From Falsiroseomonas sp. (GTDB lineage Bacteria > Pseudomonadota > Alphaproteobacteria > Acetobacterales > Acetobacteraceae), in the NCBI RefSeq assembly GCF_030695085.1, contig NZ_JAUYTS010000024.1:1-57450 (forward strand): a DNA stretch of 57,450 nt. Reading direction: 5' to 3'. The notes beneath the pieces were generated by a model. That model was not told the origin of the DNA. It saw nothing but the letters and a program-made list of their open reading frames with translations, and made no database searches. The translations under genes and the position numbers were made by a program. This document shows, one piece after another, positions 24,926 to 34,205 of this stretch; within the stretch, counting starts at the first letter, position 1, and each line of letters opens with the position of its first letter.

Positions 24926-26493
24926 TCCGCACGCTTCGCGCCGCTTTGCTCGGCACGGCCCTCCTCGCCGGCCCGGTGGCAGCCCAGGAAAACATCCGCA
25001 TCGGCGTGGAGGCGGGGCCGACCAGCCTCGATCCGCATTTCGCCAGCCTGATCACCAACATCGCCTTCGCCCGGCACGTCTTCCAGCCGCTGATGGAACA
25101 GGATGCGACGCAGAATCTGCGCCCGGCCATCGCGCTGTCGCTGCGCGCGGTGGAGGAGCTGGTCTGGGAGGTGAAGCTCGACCCCGCCGCCCGCTTCCAT
25201 GACGGATCGCCGGTAACGGCGGAGGATATCGCCTTCACCATCGCCCGCGCCGGCGACGTGCCGAACTCGCCCTCCTCCTTCCGCTACGCGACGCGACCGA
25301 TCGCGGCGGTGGAGGCGGTGGATGCGAGCACCATCCGCATCCGCACCAACCAGCCGACCCCGCTGCTGCCGAACTTCCTGGCGCTGGTGATGATCGTCTC
25401 GAAGAAGCATGGCGAGGGCGCTTCCACGGCGGACTTCAATGCTGGCCGCGCCATGATCGGCACCGGGCCGTTCCGCCACGTCTCCTGGCAGCCCGGCAGC
25501 CCCGTGGTGATGGAGCGCAACCCGGCCTTCGCAGGCGCCGCGCCGGCCTTCCAACGGGTGGAATTCCGCCCCATCGCCAATACCGGCGCCCGCGTCGCCG
25601 CGTTGCAGGCGGGCGATGTGGACATGATCGAGATCGTGCCGCCCGACCATTTCGCCCGCTTCAAGGCGGAGACCGCGCGCTACGCCACCGCCGAAAGCCC
25701 CTCCAACCGCCTGATCTTCCTGACGCTAGACAGCGACCGGGAGGACAGCCCCTTCATCCGCGGCCGCGACGGCGCGCGCATCGCCAACCCGCTGCGCGAC
25801 CCGCGCGTGCGCCGCGCCCTGTCGCTCGCCATCAACCGCGATGCCATCGTCTCCCGCATCATGCAGGGCCAGGCGCTGGCGGCGGGGGATCTCGGCCCGC
25901 CCGGCTATTTCGGCACCTCCCCCGATCTGCGGCCGACGCCATTCGACCTGGACCAGGCCAAGCGCCTGCTGGCGGAGGCCGGCTTCCCGGATGGCTTCGC
26001 GGTGCAGATCAACGGTCCGAATGACCGCTACATCAATGACGAGCAGGTGGTGCAGGCCATCGCGCAGATGTGGACCAGGCTTGGCCTCGCCACCACGGTG
26101 GAGACCAAGACACGGTCGATGTGGCTGAGCGAGGCGGCGCAGCTGCGCTATTCGGTGAACCTCGCCGGCTTCTCGCCCAACCCGGAACTGCTCGGGATGC
26201 TGGAGACGCAGATCCATAGCTGGAACACCACGCTCGGCCTCGGCACCGCCAATCGCGGGCGGTTTTCCAATGCGGAGATCGACGCCATCATCCAGCGCGC
26301 CCGCACCACCATCGACGACGACCAGCGCCGCACCCTGACGCAGCAGGCGACGCGGATGGCGCTGGTGGACCAGACGGCGCTGATCCCGCTGTTCTTCCCG
26401 GTCAACACCTGGGCGATGCGCCGCGGCTTCACCTATGAGGCGCGGACGGATGAGATGACGCTGGCCTTCAGCGCCGGGCGCGCCGCACGGTGA
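24922..26493 (+). CDS. ABC transporter binding protein, peptide/nickel type (SBP_bac_5)
   Basis: The 523-residue periplasmic protein has a signal peptide (TLRAALLGTALLAGPVAAQ) and family 5 features: GPTSLDPHFA, the FHDGSPVTAEDIAFTI lobe motif and DPRVRRALSLAINRDAI. Members bind oligopeptides, opines, sugars or other bulky solutes. The ATG at 24922 overlaps the phosphoribosyltransferase stop, and its own TGA overlaps the adenine deaminase GTG. No permease or ATPase genes are present. A nucleobase- or nucleoside-containing ligand is suggested only by its neighbours. Confidence 0.9.
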   Translation: MIRTLRAALLGTALLAGPVAAQENIRIGVEAGPTSLDPHFASLITNIAFARHVFQPLMEQDATQNLRPAIALSLRAVEELVWEVKLDPAARFHDGSPVTAEDIAFTIARAGDVPNSPSSFRYATRPIAAVEAVDASTIRIRTNQPTPLLPNFLALVMIVSKKHGEGASTADFNAGRAMIGTGPFRHVSWQPGSPVVMERNPAFAGAAPAFQRVEFRPIANTGARVAALQAGDVDMIEIVPPDHFARFKAETARYATAESPSNRLIFLTLDSDREDSPFIRGRDGARIANPLRDPRVRRALSLAINRDAIVSRIMQGQALAAGDLGPPGYFGTSPDLRPTPFDLDQAKRLLAEAGFPDGFAVQINGPNDRYINDEQVVQAIAQMWTRLGLATTVETKTRSMWLSEAAQLRYSVNLAGFSPNPELLGMLETQIHSWNTTLGLGTANRGRFSNAEIDAIIQRARTTIDDDQRRTLTQQATRMALVDQTALIPLFFPVNTWAMRRGFTYEARTDEMTLAFSAGRAAR

Positions 26494-28259
26494 ACCAGCC
26501 CGTCGATCCCGCGCTCCGCGCCCGCGCGGTCCAGGCCGCACGCGGCTCGGCGCCCTTCGACCTGCTGCTGGTGGGCGGCATGGTGGTGGATGTGGCGACC
26601 GGCGAATTGCGCGCCGCGGATGTCGGGATCGTCGGCCCGCTGATCGCTTCCGTGCATCCGCCCGGAACCCGGGAGGATGCGGCTGCGGTGGAGGATGTGG
26701 CGGGGCGCTACCTCGCGCCCGGCTTCATCGACAGCCATCTGCATTACGAAAGCAGTCTGATGGCGCCGGCGGATTACGCCGCCGTGGTGGTCCCCGCCGG
26801 CACCACCACCTGCGTCTGGGACCCGCACGAGTTGGCCAATGTGCTCGGCGTGCCGGGGGTACGCTGGGCGGTGGAGGCCTCCCGCGGCTTGCCGCTGCGG
26901 ACGTTGGTGGCGGCGCCGTCCTGCGTGCCATCCGCGCCGGGGCTGGAACGGGCGGGCGCCGAGATTGGTGCGGCCGAGATGGCAGAGATGCTGTCCTGGC
27001 CCGAAGTGGTCGGCGTGGCGGAGGTGATGGACATGCCCGGCGTGCTGCGCGGCACGGCGCATATGACGGGCATCGTCGGCGCCGGGATGGCGTCGGGCAA
27101 GAATGTGAATGGCCATGCGCGCGGGCTGCTGGATGCGGACCTCCAGGCCTATGTCACGGCCGGCGTCACCTCCGACCATGAGATCACCGCTGCCGGGGAT
27201 TTCCTGCAGAAACTGCGCGCGGGGCTGACGGTGGAGCTGCGCGGCAGCCACGACCAGGTGCTGCCCGGCGCCGTCGCCGCCCTCGCCACGCTGCCGCTGC
27301 TGCCGGTGAACCTGGTGCTGGCGACCGACGACGTTTTCCCGGATGAGCTGGTCGCCAAGGGCGGGCTGCGCGACACCATCGCCCGGGTGATCGCCCGCGG
27401 CTTGTCGCCGATCAGCGCGATCCGGCTGGCGACGCTGCATGCGGCGATGCGGCTGAAGCGCGACGATCTCGGGCTGGTGGCGCCGGGGCGGCGGGCGGAT
27501 ATTGTCGTTCTTTCGGACCTCACCACCGTTGCGGTGGACCGCGTGCTGTTCGATGGCGCGGTGGTCGCGCGCAATGGTGCACTGGTAGCGCCGCCTGCGC
27601 GCCGCACCGATGCGCCGATGGATACGATGAAGCTGCCGCCGCAATCACCGGATGCCTTCCGGCTGCATGTGAAAGGCGTGCGGAATGGCCGCGCCAAGCT
27701 GCGCCGCATCGTCGGCTCGCGCTTCACCGAATGGGGCGAAGCCGAGGTCGCGGTGCTGTATGGCGTGGCCGCGGTGCCGCCGGGCCATGCGGTGCTGACC
27801 ATCATCCACCGCCACGGCCGCGCGCCCGCGGTGCCGCAAACCTGCCTGACCGATGGCTGGGGCGCGCTGCGCGGCGCCATCGCCACCACCATCGCGCATG
27901 ACAGCCACAATCTGCTGGTACTTGGCGACACGGCGGAGAACATGGCGGCTGCCGCCAATGCGGTGATCGCGGCCGGTGGCGGCATGGCGGTGGCGGAGGG
28001 TGGCGTGGTGACGGCGCTGCTGCCGCTGCCCATCGCAGGCCTGCTGGCAGAAACACCACCCGGCACCACCGCGCGCAACTTCGCAGCGCTGCGCGAGGCG
28101 GCGGACCGGGTGTGCGACTGGCTGCCGCCCTACCGCCTCTTCCGTGGCATCACCGGCATTTCGCTCGCCTGCAATGCCGGTCCGCACCTCACCGATCTCG
28201 GCCTAACCGATGGCGGCACCGGCGATATCTTCGACCCGGCGGAGCCGCTGCTGGCCTAG
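26490..28259 (+). CDS. ade: Adenine deaminase
   Basis: The 589-residue protein matches microbial adenine deaminase (about 588 in E. coli), which converts adenine to hypoxanthine and ammonia. Metal and catalytic motifs of the amidohydrolase fold are complete: FIDSHLHYESSLM, CVWDPHELANVLG, NGHARGL, TSDHEI and LATDDVFPDEL, followed by the Ade-specific C-terminal domain (IAHDSHNLLVLG). The start is GTG 26490, overlapping the binding-protein stop as GTGA. It overlaps the convergent OpgC-like gene by 4 bases. Confidence 0.93.
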   Translation: MNQPVDPALRARAVQAARGSAPFDLLLVGGMVVDVATGELRAADVGIVGPLIASVHPPGTREDAAAVEDVAGRYLAPGFIDSHLHYESSLMAPADYAAVVVPAGTTTCVWDPHELANVLGVPGVRWAVEASRGLPLRTLVAAPSCVPSAPGLERAGAEIGAAEMAEMLSWPEVVGVAEVMDMPGVLRGTAHMTGIVGAGMASGKNVNGHARGLLDADLQAYVTAGVTSDHEITAAGDFLQKLRAGLTVELRGSHDQVLPGAVAALATLPLLPVNLVLATDDVFPDELVAKGGLRDTIARVIARGLSPISAIRLATLHAAMRLKRDDLGLVAPGRRADIVVLSDLTTVAVDRVLFDGAVVARNGALVAPPARRTDAPMDTMKLPPQSPDAFRLHVKGVRNGRAKLRRIVGSRFTEWGEAEVAVLYGVAAVPPGHAVLTIIHRHGRAPAVPQTCLTDGWGALRGAIATTIAHDSHNLLVLGDTAENMAAAANAVIAAGGGMAVAEGGVVTALLPLPIAGLLAETPPGTTARNFAALREAADRVCDWLPPYRLFRGITGISLACNAGPHLTDLGLTDGGTGDIFDPAEPLLA

Positions 28260-29365
28260 GCGCGCACCACCCTTCGCCCCGCCAGCCGCCGCCGGTCCAG
28301 CACCGCGGCGAAGCCGGCCAGCGCCGCCGCCCCCGCCGGCATCAGCGCCAGTTCCAGCCACCAGGCGCCGGCAGGATGCAGCGCCAGCGCCGTCGCCACG
28401 CCCCAGGACAGGAACAGGCCGAGGCAGAACACATGCAGGCTGTGCTGGCCGATCAGCGCCAGAACCTGCGGCACCGCGCCATGCATCCAGGGCGCATCAC
28501 GCGGCACCAGCACCGCCACCAGCCAGGCCAGCGCCAGCGCATGCGCCAGCCGCAGCGGGCCGAGAATGGGCTTCTCCGCCGCGCCCTCCAGCAGCTCCGG
28601 CGCCGGGATGGTCCAGCCGTAATGGCCGAGCTTCACCCACAGCCCCATCACCACCACCGAAGCCGCCAGCGCCAGCAGCACCGGATGGCGCGGCAGCGGC
28701 GCCGCGCCGAGCAGCGCGCGTCGCCCGCACCAGGCGCCCAGCAGGAACAGCACCTGCCAGGCGAAGGGATTGAAGCCGATCTCGGTGCCGCCCAGCCCGG
28801 GCAGGGTCAGGCCAAGAATTTGCGTCGTGGCATACAGGCCAAGGGGAAACAGCAGCGCCCAGTCGCCCAGCCGTTCCTGCAACCACAGGAAGGGCGCCAG
28901 CAGCAGCATGCAGAACACGAACAGCGGCAGGATATCCATGAAGGCGGGCTGGTACAGCAGCACCAGCGTGCCGCCGATGGCGCGCAGCGGGTCCTCCGCC
29001 AGCCAGCCCCAGCCCGCGGCCTCGGGCGGCACCGGCGCCGTCATCCGCATCCAGAACACCATGGCGGCGAACAGCGCGAAGACCAGCAGATGCGTCAAAT
29101 ACAGCTTGCGGATGCGCCCGCCCAGGTCGCGCAGCGCCGCGCCAAACCCATCCCGCGCCCGCTTCAGCGTGAAGACGGAGCCGAGCGCGAGGCCCGACAG
29201 CAGCACGAACTGCTCCGAACTGTCGGAGACACCCCAGCTCGCATGGATGCCCCAGAAGTAGATCGCGCCGTAGGCATGGGCGATGAAAATGGAGACCTGC
29301 AACCAGCCGCGCAGGACATCCAGCCGGACATCGCGCGGCGGGCGCTTCAGCGCGGCGGGCGCCAC
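28256..29365 (-). CDS. OpgC-like membrane acyltransferase
   Basis: The 369-residue protein has about ten membrane helices and the OpgC N-terminus (RDVRLDVLRGWLQVSIFIAH), followed by the SEQFVLLSGLALGSVF segment. OpgC adds succinyl groups to periplasmic glucans; related acyltransferases modify other polysaccharides. Starts at GTG 29365, 3 bases after the DoxX-like gene stop. No opgGH genes are nearby, so the acceptor is unknown. Confidence 0.83.
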   Translation of the reverse strand: MAPAALKRPPRDVRLDVLRGWLQVSIFIAHAYGAIYFWGIHASWGVSDSSEQFVLLSGLALGSVFTLKRARDGFGAALRDLGGRIRKLYLTHLLVFALFAAMVFWMRMTAPVPPEAAGWGWLAEDPLRAIGGTLVLLYQPAFMDILPLFVFCMLLLAPFLWLQERLGDWALLFPLGLYATTQILGLTLPGLGGTEIGFNPFAWQVLFLLGAWCGRRALLGAAPLPRHPVLLALAASVVVMGLWVKLGHYGWTIPAPELLEGAAEKPILGPLRLAHALALAWLVAVLVPRDAPWMHGAVPQVLALIGQHSLHVFCLGLFLSWGVATALALHPAGAWWLELALMPAGAAALAGFAAVLDRRRLAGRRVVRA

Positions 29366-29368
29366 GGC

Positions 29369-29833
29369 TCAGGCCGCCTGCGGCAAAAGGCGCGCGCGCA
29401 GCGCGGAGAGCAGCGCGAAGGCCTCGGCGCGATGCGCGAACAGCACGAAGGCCGCCATGACCCAGGTGAAGACCGCTTCCTTGAACAGCCCGCCGCCATC
29501 GCCATAGGGATCGATGCCGAGCGGGCTGACCGTGTGGAAGAAGATGGCGCCCGTCATCGTGCCGAGCGACAGCGCCGCGCCCACCATCCGCGTGCGCGGG
29601 ATCAGCACAAGGACGGCGCAGAAGATCTCGAGGATGGCGACGAACAGCCGGAACGGCTTCTCCCCGCCCGGCGTGCCGAGCCAGTCGGAGATGATGGTGA
29701 ACAGATAGACCGAGCCTTCGTGGCCCGTCAGCTTGAACTGCTGGTACCAGGTCAGCTCATAGGCAATCCAGATCGCCGCCGGCCAGGCCAGCCATTTCAG
29801 CACGCGATCGGTGCCGGGAGAGAGGGTCAGCAT
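29369..29833 (-). CDS. DoxX-family membrane protein
   Basis: The 154-residue protein has four membrane helices and a DoxX-like organisation: a long first segment (WLAWPAAIWIAYELTWYQQF), an EKPFRLFVAILEIFCAVLVL helix and a last helix after GLFKEAVF. DoxX proteins are linked to quinone or thiosulfate redox chemistry, but small members mostly lack a known role. Start at 29833 (MLTLSPGT); the upstream in-frame ATG at 29860 is less likely. It lies between the EEP gene and the OpgC-like gene. Confidence 0.72.
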   Translation of the reverse strand: MLTLSPGTDRVLKWLAWPAAIWIAYELTWYQQFKLTGHEGSVYLFTIISDWLGTPGGEKPFRLFVAILEIFCAVLVLIPRTRMVGAALSLGTMTGAIFFHTVSPLGIDPYGDGGGLFKEAVFTWVMAAFVLFAHRAEAFALLSALRARLLPQAA

Positions 29834-29898
29834 GGCGGGCGCTCCGCTTGATGGATGCACCCAGCTTCGCCGGCTCCCTACGCCCGGTTACGGATGTC

Positions 29899-30777
29899 TC
29901 AACCCAGATCGAGATCGAGGAAGATCGGCAGGTGGTCGCTGCCCTCGGCCTCGGTGCCGATACGCGCGGCGCGGAAGGCGGGCACCAAGGCGGGGTGCAG
30001 CAGCGCGTAGTCGATCCGCGCACCTTCCTGCCCCTTCCACTGCGCCATGGTGTGGCCGGACATCTCGGCATGGCCCGCCAGCACCCAGGAATCGGCGAAT
30101 TGCCCGCGCACCGCGACGCGACCCGGCCGATGCGTCGCATCGCCCACCAGCATCGGGTATTCCGGGCCGTCCGGGCGCAGGTTGAAATCGCCGAACAGGA
30201 TGCAGGGCTCGGGCGGCGCCGGCTCGGCCCAGCCCTCGGTCCAGTCATCGTCGCGGCCATTGGCCCAGGCCATGCCATCCCGCGGCGCGCTGGCGACCAT
30301 CGCCTTCAGCGCCTCGATCTGCGGGATGCGGGTGACCGGCGCCAGATGCGACAGATGGATGGAATAGATGCGGATCGGCCCGCCGGGCAGGTCGATCACC
30401 GCCTCCACCGCGCAGCGCTGCACATCCTGCTGATCCGCCGGCGGCAGGAAGGGCAGCGGCAGGGTGCGGGTGGAACGGATCGGGAAGCGGGAGAACACCG
30501 CATTGCCGAAGCGCCGCCGCCGGTTCACCACGCGGCCCGCATCATCGGTGAAGCTGGCATCGACATCATAGGTGGCGCCGAACACCATGTGCCGGTTCAG
30601 CCGCGCGGCGAACCAGGCGGCCTGATCGATGAAATCGTTGCGCGCGAAGCCGGTGGCGACTTCCTGCATGGCGATCACATCGGCCGTCTCGACCTCCCGC
30701 GCGATGCGCTCCAGGTCGTACAGGCCGTCCTGGCCCTTGCCGTACTGGATGTTGTAGCTGGCGAAGGTGATGGTCAC
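29899..30777 (-). CDS. Endonuclease/exonuclease/phosphatase (EEP) family protein
   Basis: The EEP-fold hydrolase has about 292 residues and conserves the metal and catalytic positions: FASYNIQYG with the asparagine, IAMQEV with the metal-binding glutamate, IHLSHLAP, LFGDFNLRP and the final GSDHLPIFLDL. It cleaves phosphodiester or phosphomonoester bonds, with DNA, lipid head groups or sphingomyelin-like substrates all possible. The start is GTG 30777 (GAGGA upstream); ATG 30846 would add 23 low-complexity residues. It follows the transglutaminase gene on the same strand by 80 bases and is probably the distal gene of the peptide-ligase cluster. Confidence 0.85.
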   Translation of the reverse strand: MTITFASYNIQYGKGQDGLYDLERIAREVETADVIAMQEVATGFARNDFIDQAAWFAARLNRHMVFGATYDVDASFTDDAGRVVNRRRRFGNAVFSRFPIRSTRTLPLPFLPPADQQDVQRCAVEAVIDLPGGPIRIYSIHLSHLAPVTRIPQIEALKAMVASAPRDGMAWANGRDDDWTEGWAEPAPPEPCILFGDFNLRPDGPEYPMLVGDATHRPGRVAVRGQFADSWVLAGHAEMSGHTMAQWKGQEGARIDYALLHPALVPAFRAARIGTEAEGSDHLPIFLDLDLG

Positions 30778-30857
30778 GGGTGGTGGTCCTCGGCGTTTGG
30801 CTGAGGCTGCCGCCGGAGGGTGTGGCGCGTCCAGGGTCGGAATCATGACACGCGGCG

Positions 30858-31727
30858 CTATTCCGCGATGAGATCGACGCCCACCGTCAGCTTCTGCCGC
30901 CCGCCGCCGAGCAGGATGCCGGTCACCGGGCTGACATCGGAGAAATCCCGCCCCCAACCAAGCAGCAGATGCTCGTCCGAGACCACCAGGTCGTTGGTCG
31001 GGTCGAGGTCCACCCAGCCATGCCGCGGGCCGAGCCAGCAGCCAACCCAGGCATGGCTTTGATCCGCCCCCTGGCGCCGCGCCTGCCCGGGCGGCGGCCG
31101 GGTGCGGACATAGCCGGAGCAATAGCGCGCCGGCAGGCCCAGTGCGCGCAGCCCTGCGATCATCAGATGCGCGAAATCCTGGCAGACCCCGGCGCGCAGC
31201 TCCAGCACCCGGGAGACGGGGGTGGAGATGCTGGTGACGCCCGCCTTGAAGGCAAAATCCCGCCGGATGCGGGCGCACAACTCCCGCACGCCGGCCATGA
31301 TCGGACGGCCGGGCGGGAAGGATTCGGCGGCATAGAGGCCGGCGGCGCGCTCGGCCGGAGCGTGGTGGCTGGGCAGGGTGAATTCGGCGGCGTCCCAACC
31401 TTCCGGGCTGCGCGCGGCATCGCGCACCTGTTCCCAGGGCAGCGTGTCCCCGGCCGGGGGTGGGGGCGCGAAATCCACCTCGACCGTCGCCTTCAGCGTC
31501 ACCTCGAAGGCGTCATGCGTGGTGCCGATGAACAGCCAGGTGACGCCATTGCCGAAATGGTCCTGGCCATCCTTGCGGTGCCCGCCCTCCGGCAGCACTT
31601 CGATCTCGGCGGCCCGCACCACCTGCCCCGGCAGCTTCCGCGGCGACAGGTGCAGAAGGTGGGAGGCGAGGTCCACCGAACGGCCATAGCGATAGGCGGT
31701 GCGGTGCCAAAGGGTGTAGCGGGTCAT
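30858..31727 (-). CDS. Transglutaminase-like cysteine protease/transferase (short form)
   Basis: The 289-residue protein has the bacterial transglutaminase N-terminal beta-domain (about 1-95) and a papain-like core with the triad C182 (RAGVCQDFAH), H225 (QSHAWVG) and D242 (DLDPTND). Such proteins (COG1305) hydrolyse or transfer amide bonds; those beside ATP-grasp/alpha-E genes are predicted to cut or process the peptide made by the ligase. Its start at 31727 directly abuts the stop of the fused ligase gene at 31728, indicating cotranslation. Cytoplasmic, as no signal peptide is present. Confidence 0.9.
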   Translation of the reverse strand: MTRYTLWHRTAYRYGRSVDLASHLLHLSPRKLPGQVVRAAEIEVLPEGGHRKDGQDHFGNGVTWLFIGTTHDAFEVTLKATVEVDFAPPPPAGDTLPWEQVRDAARSPEGWDAAEFTLPSHHAPAERAAGLYAAESFPPGRPIMAGVRELCARIRRDFAFKAGVTSISTPVSRVLELRAGVCQDFAHLMIAGLRALGLPARYCSGYVRTRPPPGQARRQGADQSHAWVGCWLGPRHGWVDLDPTNDLVVSDEHLLLGWGRDFSDVSPVTGILLGGGRQKLTVGVDLIAE

Positions 31728-34205
31728 CTACTCCGGCGCCCCGCTCTCATCTTCGCCCAGCGAATGGGTGCGGACGTGGCTGACATAGCGCCGCGCCACC
31801 GCATCCGACAGGGCCGCCGTCTCCGCCTCCAACGCGTGGAGATCGGCCGGCAGCGCGGCCGTGGCCACATCCCGGTCGGTGGCCACCAGCACCGCATCCA
31901 CCAGCGCCTGCGGCCGCGCGGCGAGTGAGGCGGCGGTGGCGGCCAGCAGATCCTCCGCCCCCGCGATCTCCGCCAGCCTTTCCTTCACCGCGGCAAGCTG
32001 GAAGCCCAGCGCGCGCGGGTTGCCGGGATCGGCCAGCACCAGGTCCAGCACCGGCGCCGCCTGCACCGCGGCCAGGTAGCGGGCGCGGTAGGTCAGCGCG
32101 CTGTCGCACAATTCGAGCGCCAGCCGCAGCCCGGCCTCCAGCCGCAGCGGTGGCTGATCCAGCGCATGCGCCAGGTTGCGCGCGGTGGCCGTCGCACGCT
32201 CGATGCGCCGGCCGAGGTCGAAGAACATCCAGGCGCCGCCGCGCACCATGTTCTCCGCCGCGATGCCGGACAGCGCGGTGCAGAATCGGATGATGGCGGT
32301 GGCCGCCGGGGCCAGGGCATCGAGCCCGCCGACACCGGCCAGCAGCCGCGCGCGCCCTTCATGGATGAGATGCGCGAAGGCGGCCCACATGTCATGCGTC
32401 AGCCGGTCCCGCACCGCCACCTGCGGCCGCTCAACCGCCTCCAGCAGGCCGAGCAGCGCACCGCCCGGCCCGGCGGCGGCGCGCAGCGCGCGCGGCAGGG
32501 CGGCGCCATCGGCCGGGCTGGCAGCGGCCTCGGCGTCGATCAGCCCGGCGGCGTGCAGGCAGCGGGCAAGCGTCCTGATCTCCGCCACCTCCCGCGGCAT
32601 CGCGGCGCCGCGCAGCAGGCGGGACAGCAGGGCGCGCATCAGCCGCGCCGCGCCGTCCAGCCGCTCCACATAGCGGCCTAGCCAATACAGGTCATCCGCC
32701 ACCCGGCTCGGCAGATCGCCGGAAGCGCGCTGGATGGTCAGCACCGCCGCGCGCGGGGCGGCGGGGCCGACGATGTCCTGCGTATCCTCCGCCATCACCC
32801 AGACATCCTTGGCGGAACCGCGCCGCGCCGGCGGGCCGGCGATGGCGCCGCTGCCCTCCAGCACATGCGCCATGCCGCCCGGCATGGCGTGCCATTGGCC
32901 GGCGGCGTCGCGCATCAGAAACATCCGCAGCACCACCGGGGCAGGCTCCAGCGCCTCGCCGGCCAGTTGCGGCGCGGCGGAGGGCGGCATGGGGCGGGTG
33001 GCGGCGAACATCCAGGGGGCGGCGGTGCCACGCTCGGAGAAGGCCTCCAGCGCACCCAGCGGCGGCTCCTGCCCCTGTTCGAAGGCGGATCGCAGGCGCC
33101 AGGCCTCGGGCGCGGCCTGCACCACATCCCGCGCCGCCGGGTCGCCCATCCACAGTGTCTCCAGCCCCGCCAGCGCCAGGTCTTCATCCAGCAGCAGGCG
33201 GGCGCAGGCGGGCAGATACGGTGCGGCGCCGGGCATTTCGGCCAGCATGGAACCGGGCGCATTCACCAGCCGCACGGCGCCATCGCGCAGCACCCGCATC
33301 AGCCCGGGCACGCCAGTGCCGGCATCGAATTCCAGCGGGTCCGACAATTCGCCCTTGATGCGGCGCAGGATGACATCGACGCGCTTCAGACCGCGCAGGG
33401 TCTTCAGGAACACCTCGCCGTCGCGCACCGTCAGATCGCCGGTCTCGACCAGTTCCAGGCCCAGTTGGCGCGACAGGAACAGATGCTCCAGCCAGGTCTC
33501 CTGCTTGGCACCGGGCGTCAGCAAGGCGAGGCGCGGATTGTCCACGCCGGGCGGCGCCAGGGCCTGCAGCGCATCGATCCAGCCATCGAAGAAGGGCCGC
33601 AGGCTGCGGACCTGCACGGCGCGAAACGCCTCCGGCAGCACGCGGGCCAGCAGGTTGCGGTTCTCGGCCGCGAAGCCCACGCCATTGGCGCCGCCAGTGC
33701 GGTCCGCCAGCACCCGCCAGGCGCCATCCGGCCCGCGCAGCAGGTCCGCGCCGTAGAAGGCCAGGCGCGGGAAGGGCACGGTGGCGGGCGCCCGGCAGGG
33801 GCGCAGGAAATGCGGGTTGCCGAAGACCAGCGTCGCCGGCAACGCGCCCTCGGAGAGCAGGCGTTGCGGGCCGTAGAGATCCTCCAGCATCGCCGCCATC
33901 AGCCGGGCGCGCTGTGCCAGGCCGGATTCGAGACTGGCGAATTCCGCCGCGGACAGGATCATCGGCACCGGGTCGCAACGCCAGGGGCGGCGGGTGCGGC
34001 TGGCGGAGTCGGCCAGCACCGTGGCCACCCCCTCCTCCTCGAAGGCGCGATCGAGGCGGCGGCCGCGTTCGGCCACCGCGGCATAGCCGAGCGAGGAGAA
34101 GGCGCCGAGCAGCCCACGCCAATGCGGCCGCACCTGGCCGCGGCCGTCCACCATCTCATCCAGTTGCGGTGGGGCGTGGTCCGCGTGGGCGGGTGCGTCG
34201 GTCAG
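31728..34205 (-). CDS. Fused circularly permuted ATP-grasp peptide ligase and alpha-E domain protein
   Basis: The 825-residue product (808 from the first ATG at 34154) joins two usually separate proteins. Roughly the first 480 residues form a circularly permuted ATP-grasp ligase of the COG2308 type, with VRPHWRGLL, LVFGNPHFLRPC, VLADRTGGANGVGFAAENR, RRIKGELSDPLEF and the LADLP-like tail. From about residue 500 (SRVADDLYWLGRYVERLDGA) an all-helical alpha-E domain (COG2307) extends to the end. Comparative genomics predicts this pair makes a peptide or peptide tag with transglutaminase partners. The first ATG lies inside the conserved DEMVDGRGQVRPHW stretch, so I place the start at CTG 34205, which overlaps the upstream TGA and has GAGG 8 bases before it. 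Confidence 0.88.
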   Translation of the reverse strand: MTDAPAHADHAPPQLDEMVDGRGQVRPHWRGLLGAFSSLGYAAVAERGRRLDRAFEEEGVATVLADSASRTRRPWRCDPVPMILSAAEFASLESGLAQRARLMAAMLEDLYGPQRLLSEGALPATLVFGNPHFLRPCRAPATVPFPRLAFYGADLLRGPDGAWRVLADRTGGANGVGFAAENRNLLARVLPEAFRAVQVRSLRPFFDGWIDALQALAPPGVDNPRLALLTPGAKQETWLEHLFLSRQLGLELVETGDLTVRDGEVFLKTLRGLKRVDVILRRIKGELSDPLEFDAGTGVPGLMRVLRDGAVRLVNAPGSMLAEMPGAAPYLPACARLLLDEDLALAGLETLWMGDPAARDVVQAAPEAWRLRSAFEQGQEPPLGALEAFSERGTAAPWMFAATRPMPPSAAPQLAGEALEPAPVVLRMFLMRDAAGQWHAMPGGMAHVLEGSGAIAGPPARRGSAKDVWVMAEDTQDIVGPAAPRAAVLTIQRASGDLPSRVADDLYWLGRYVERLDGAARLMRALLSRLLRGAAMPREVAEIRTLARCLHAAGLIDAEAAASPADGAALPRALRAAAGPGGALLGLLEAVERPQVAVRDRLTHDMWAAFAHLIHEGRARLLAGVGGLDALAPAATAIIRFCTALSGIAAENMVRGGAWMFFDLGRRIERATATARNLAHALDQPPLRLEAGLRLALELCDSALTYRARYLAAVQAAPVLDLVLADPGNPRALGFQLAAVKERLAEIAGAEDLLAATAASLAARPQALVDAVLVATDRDVATAALPADLHALEAETAALSDAVARRYVSHVRTHSLGEDESGAPE

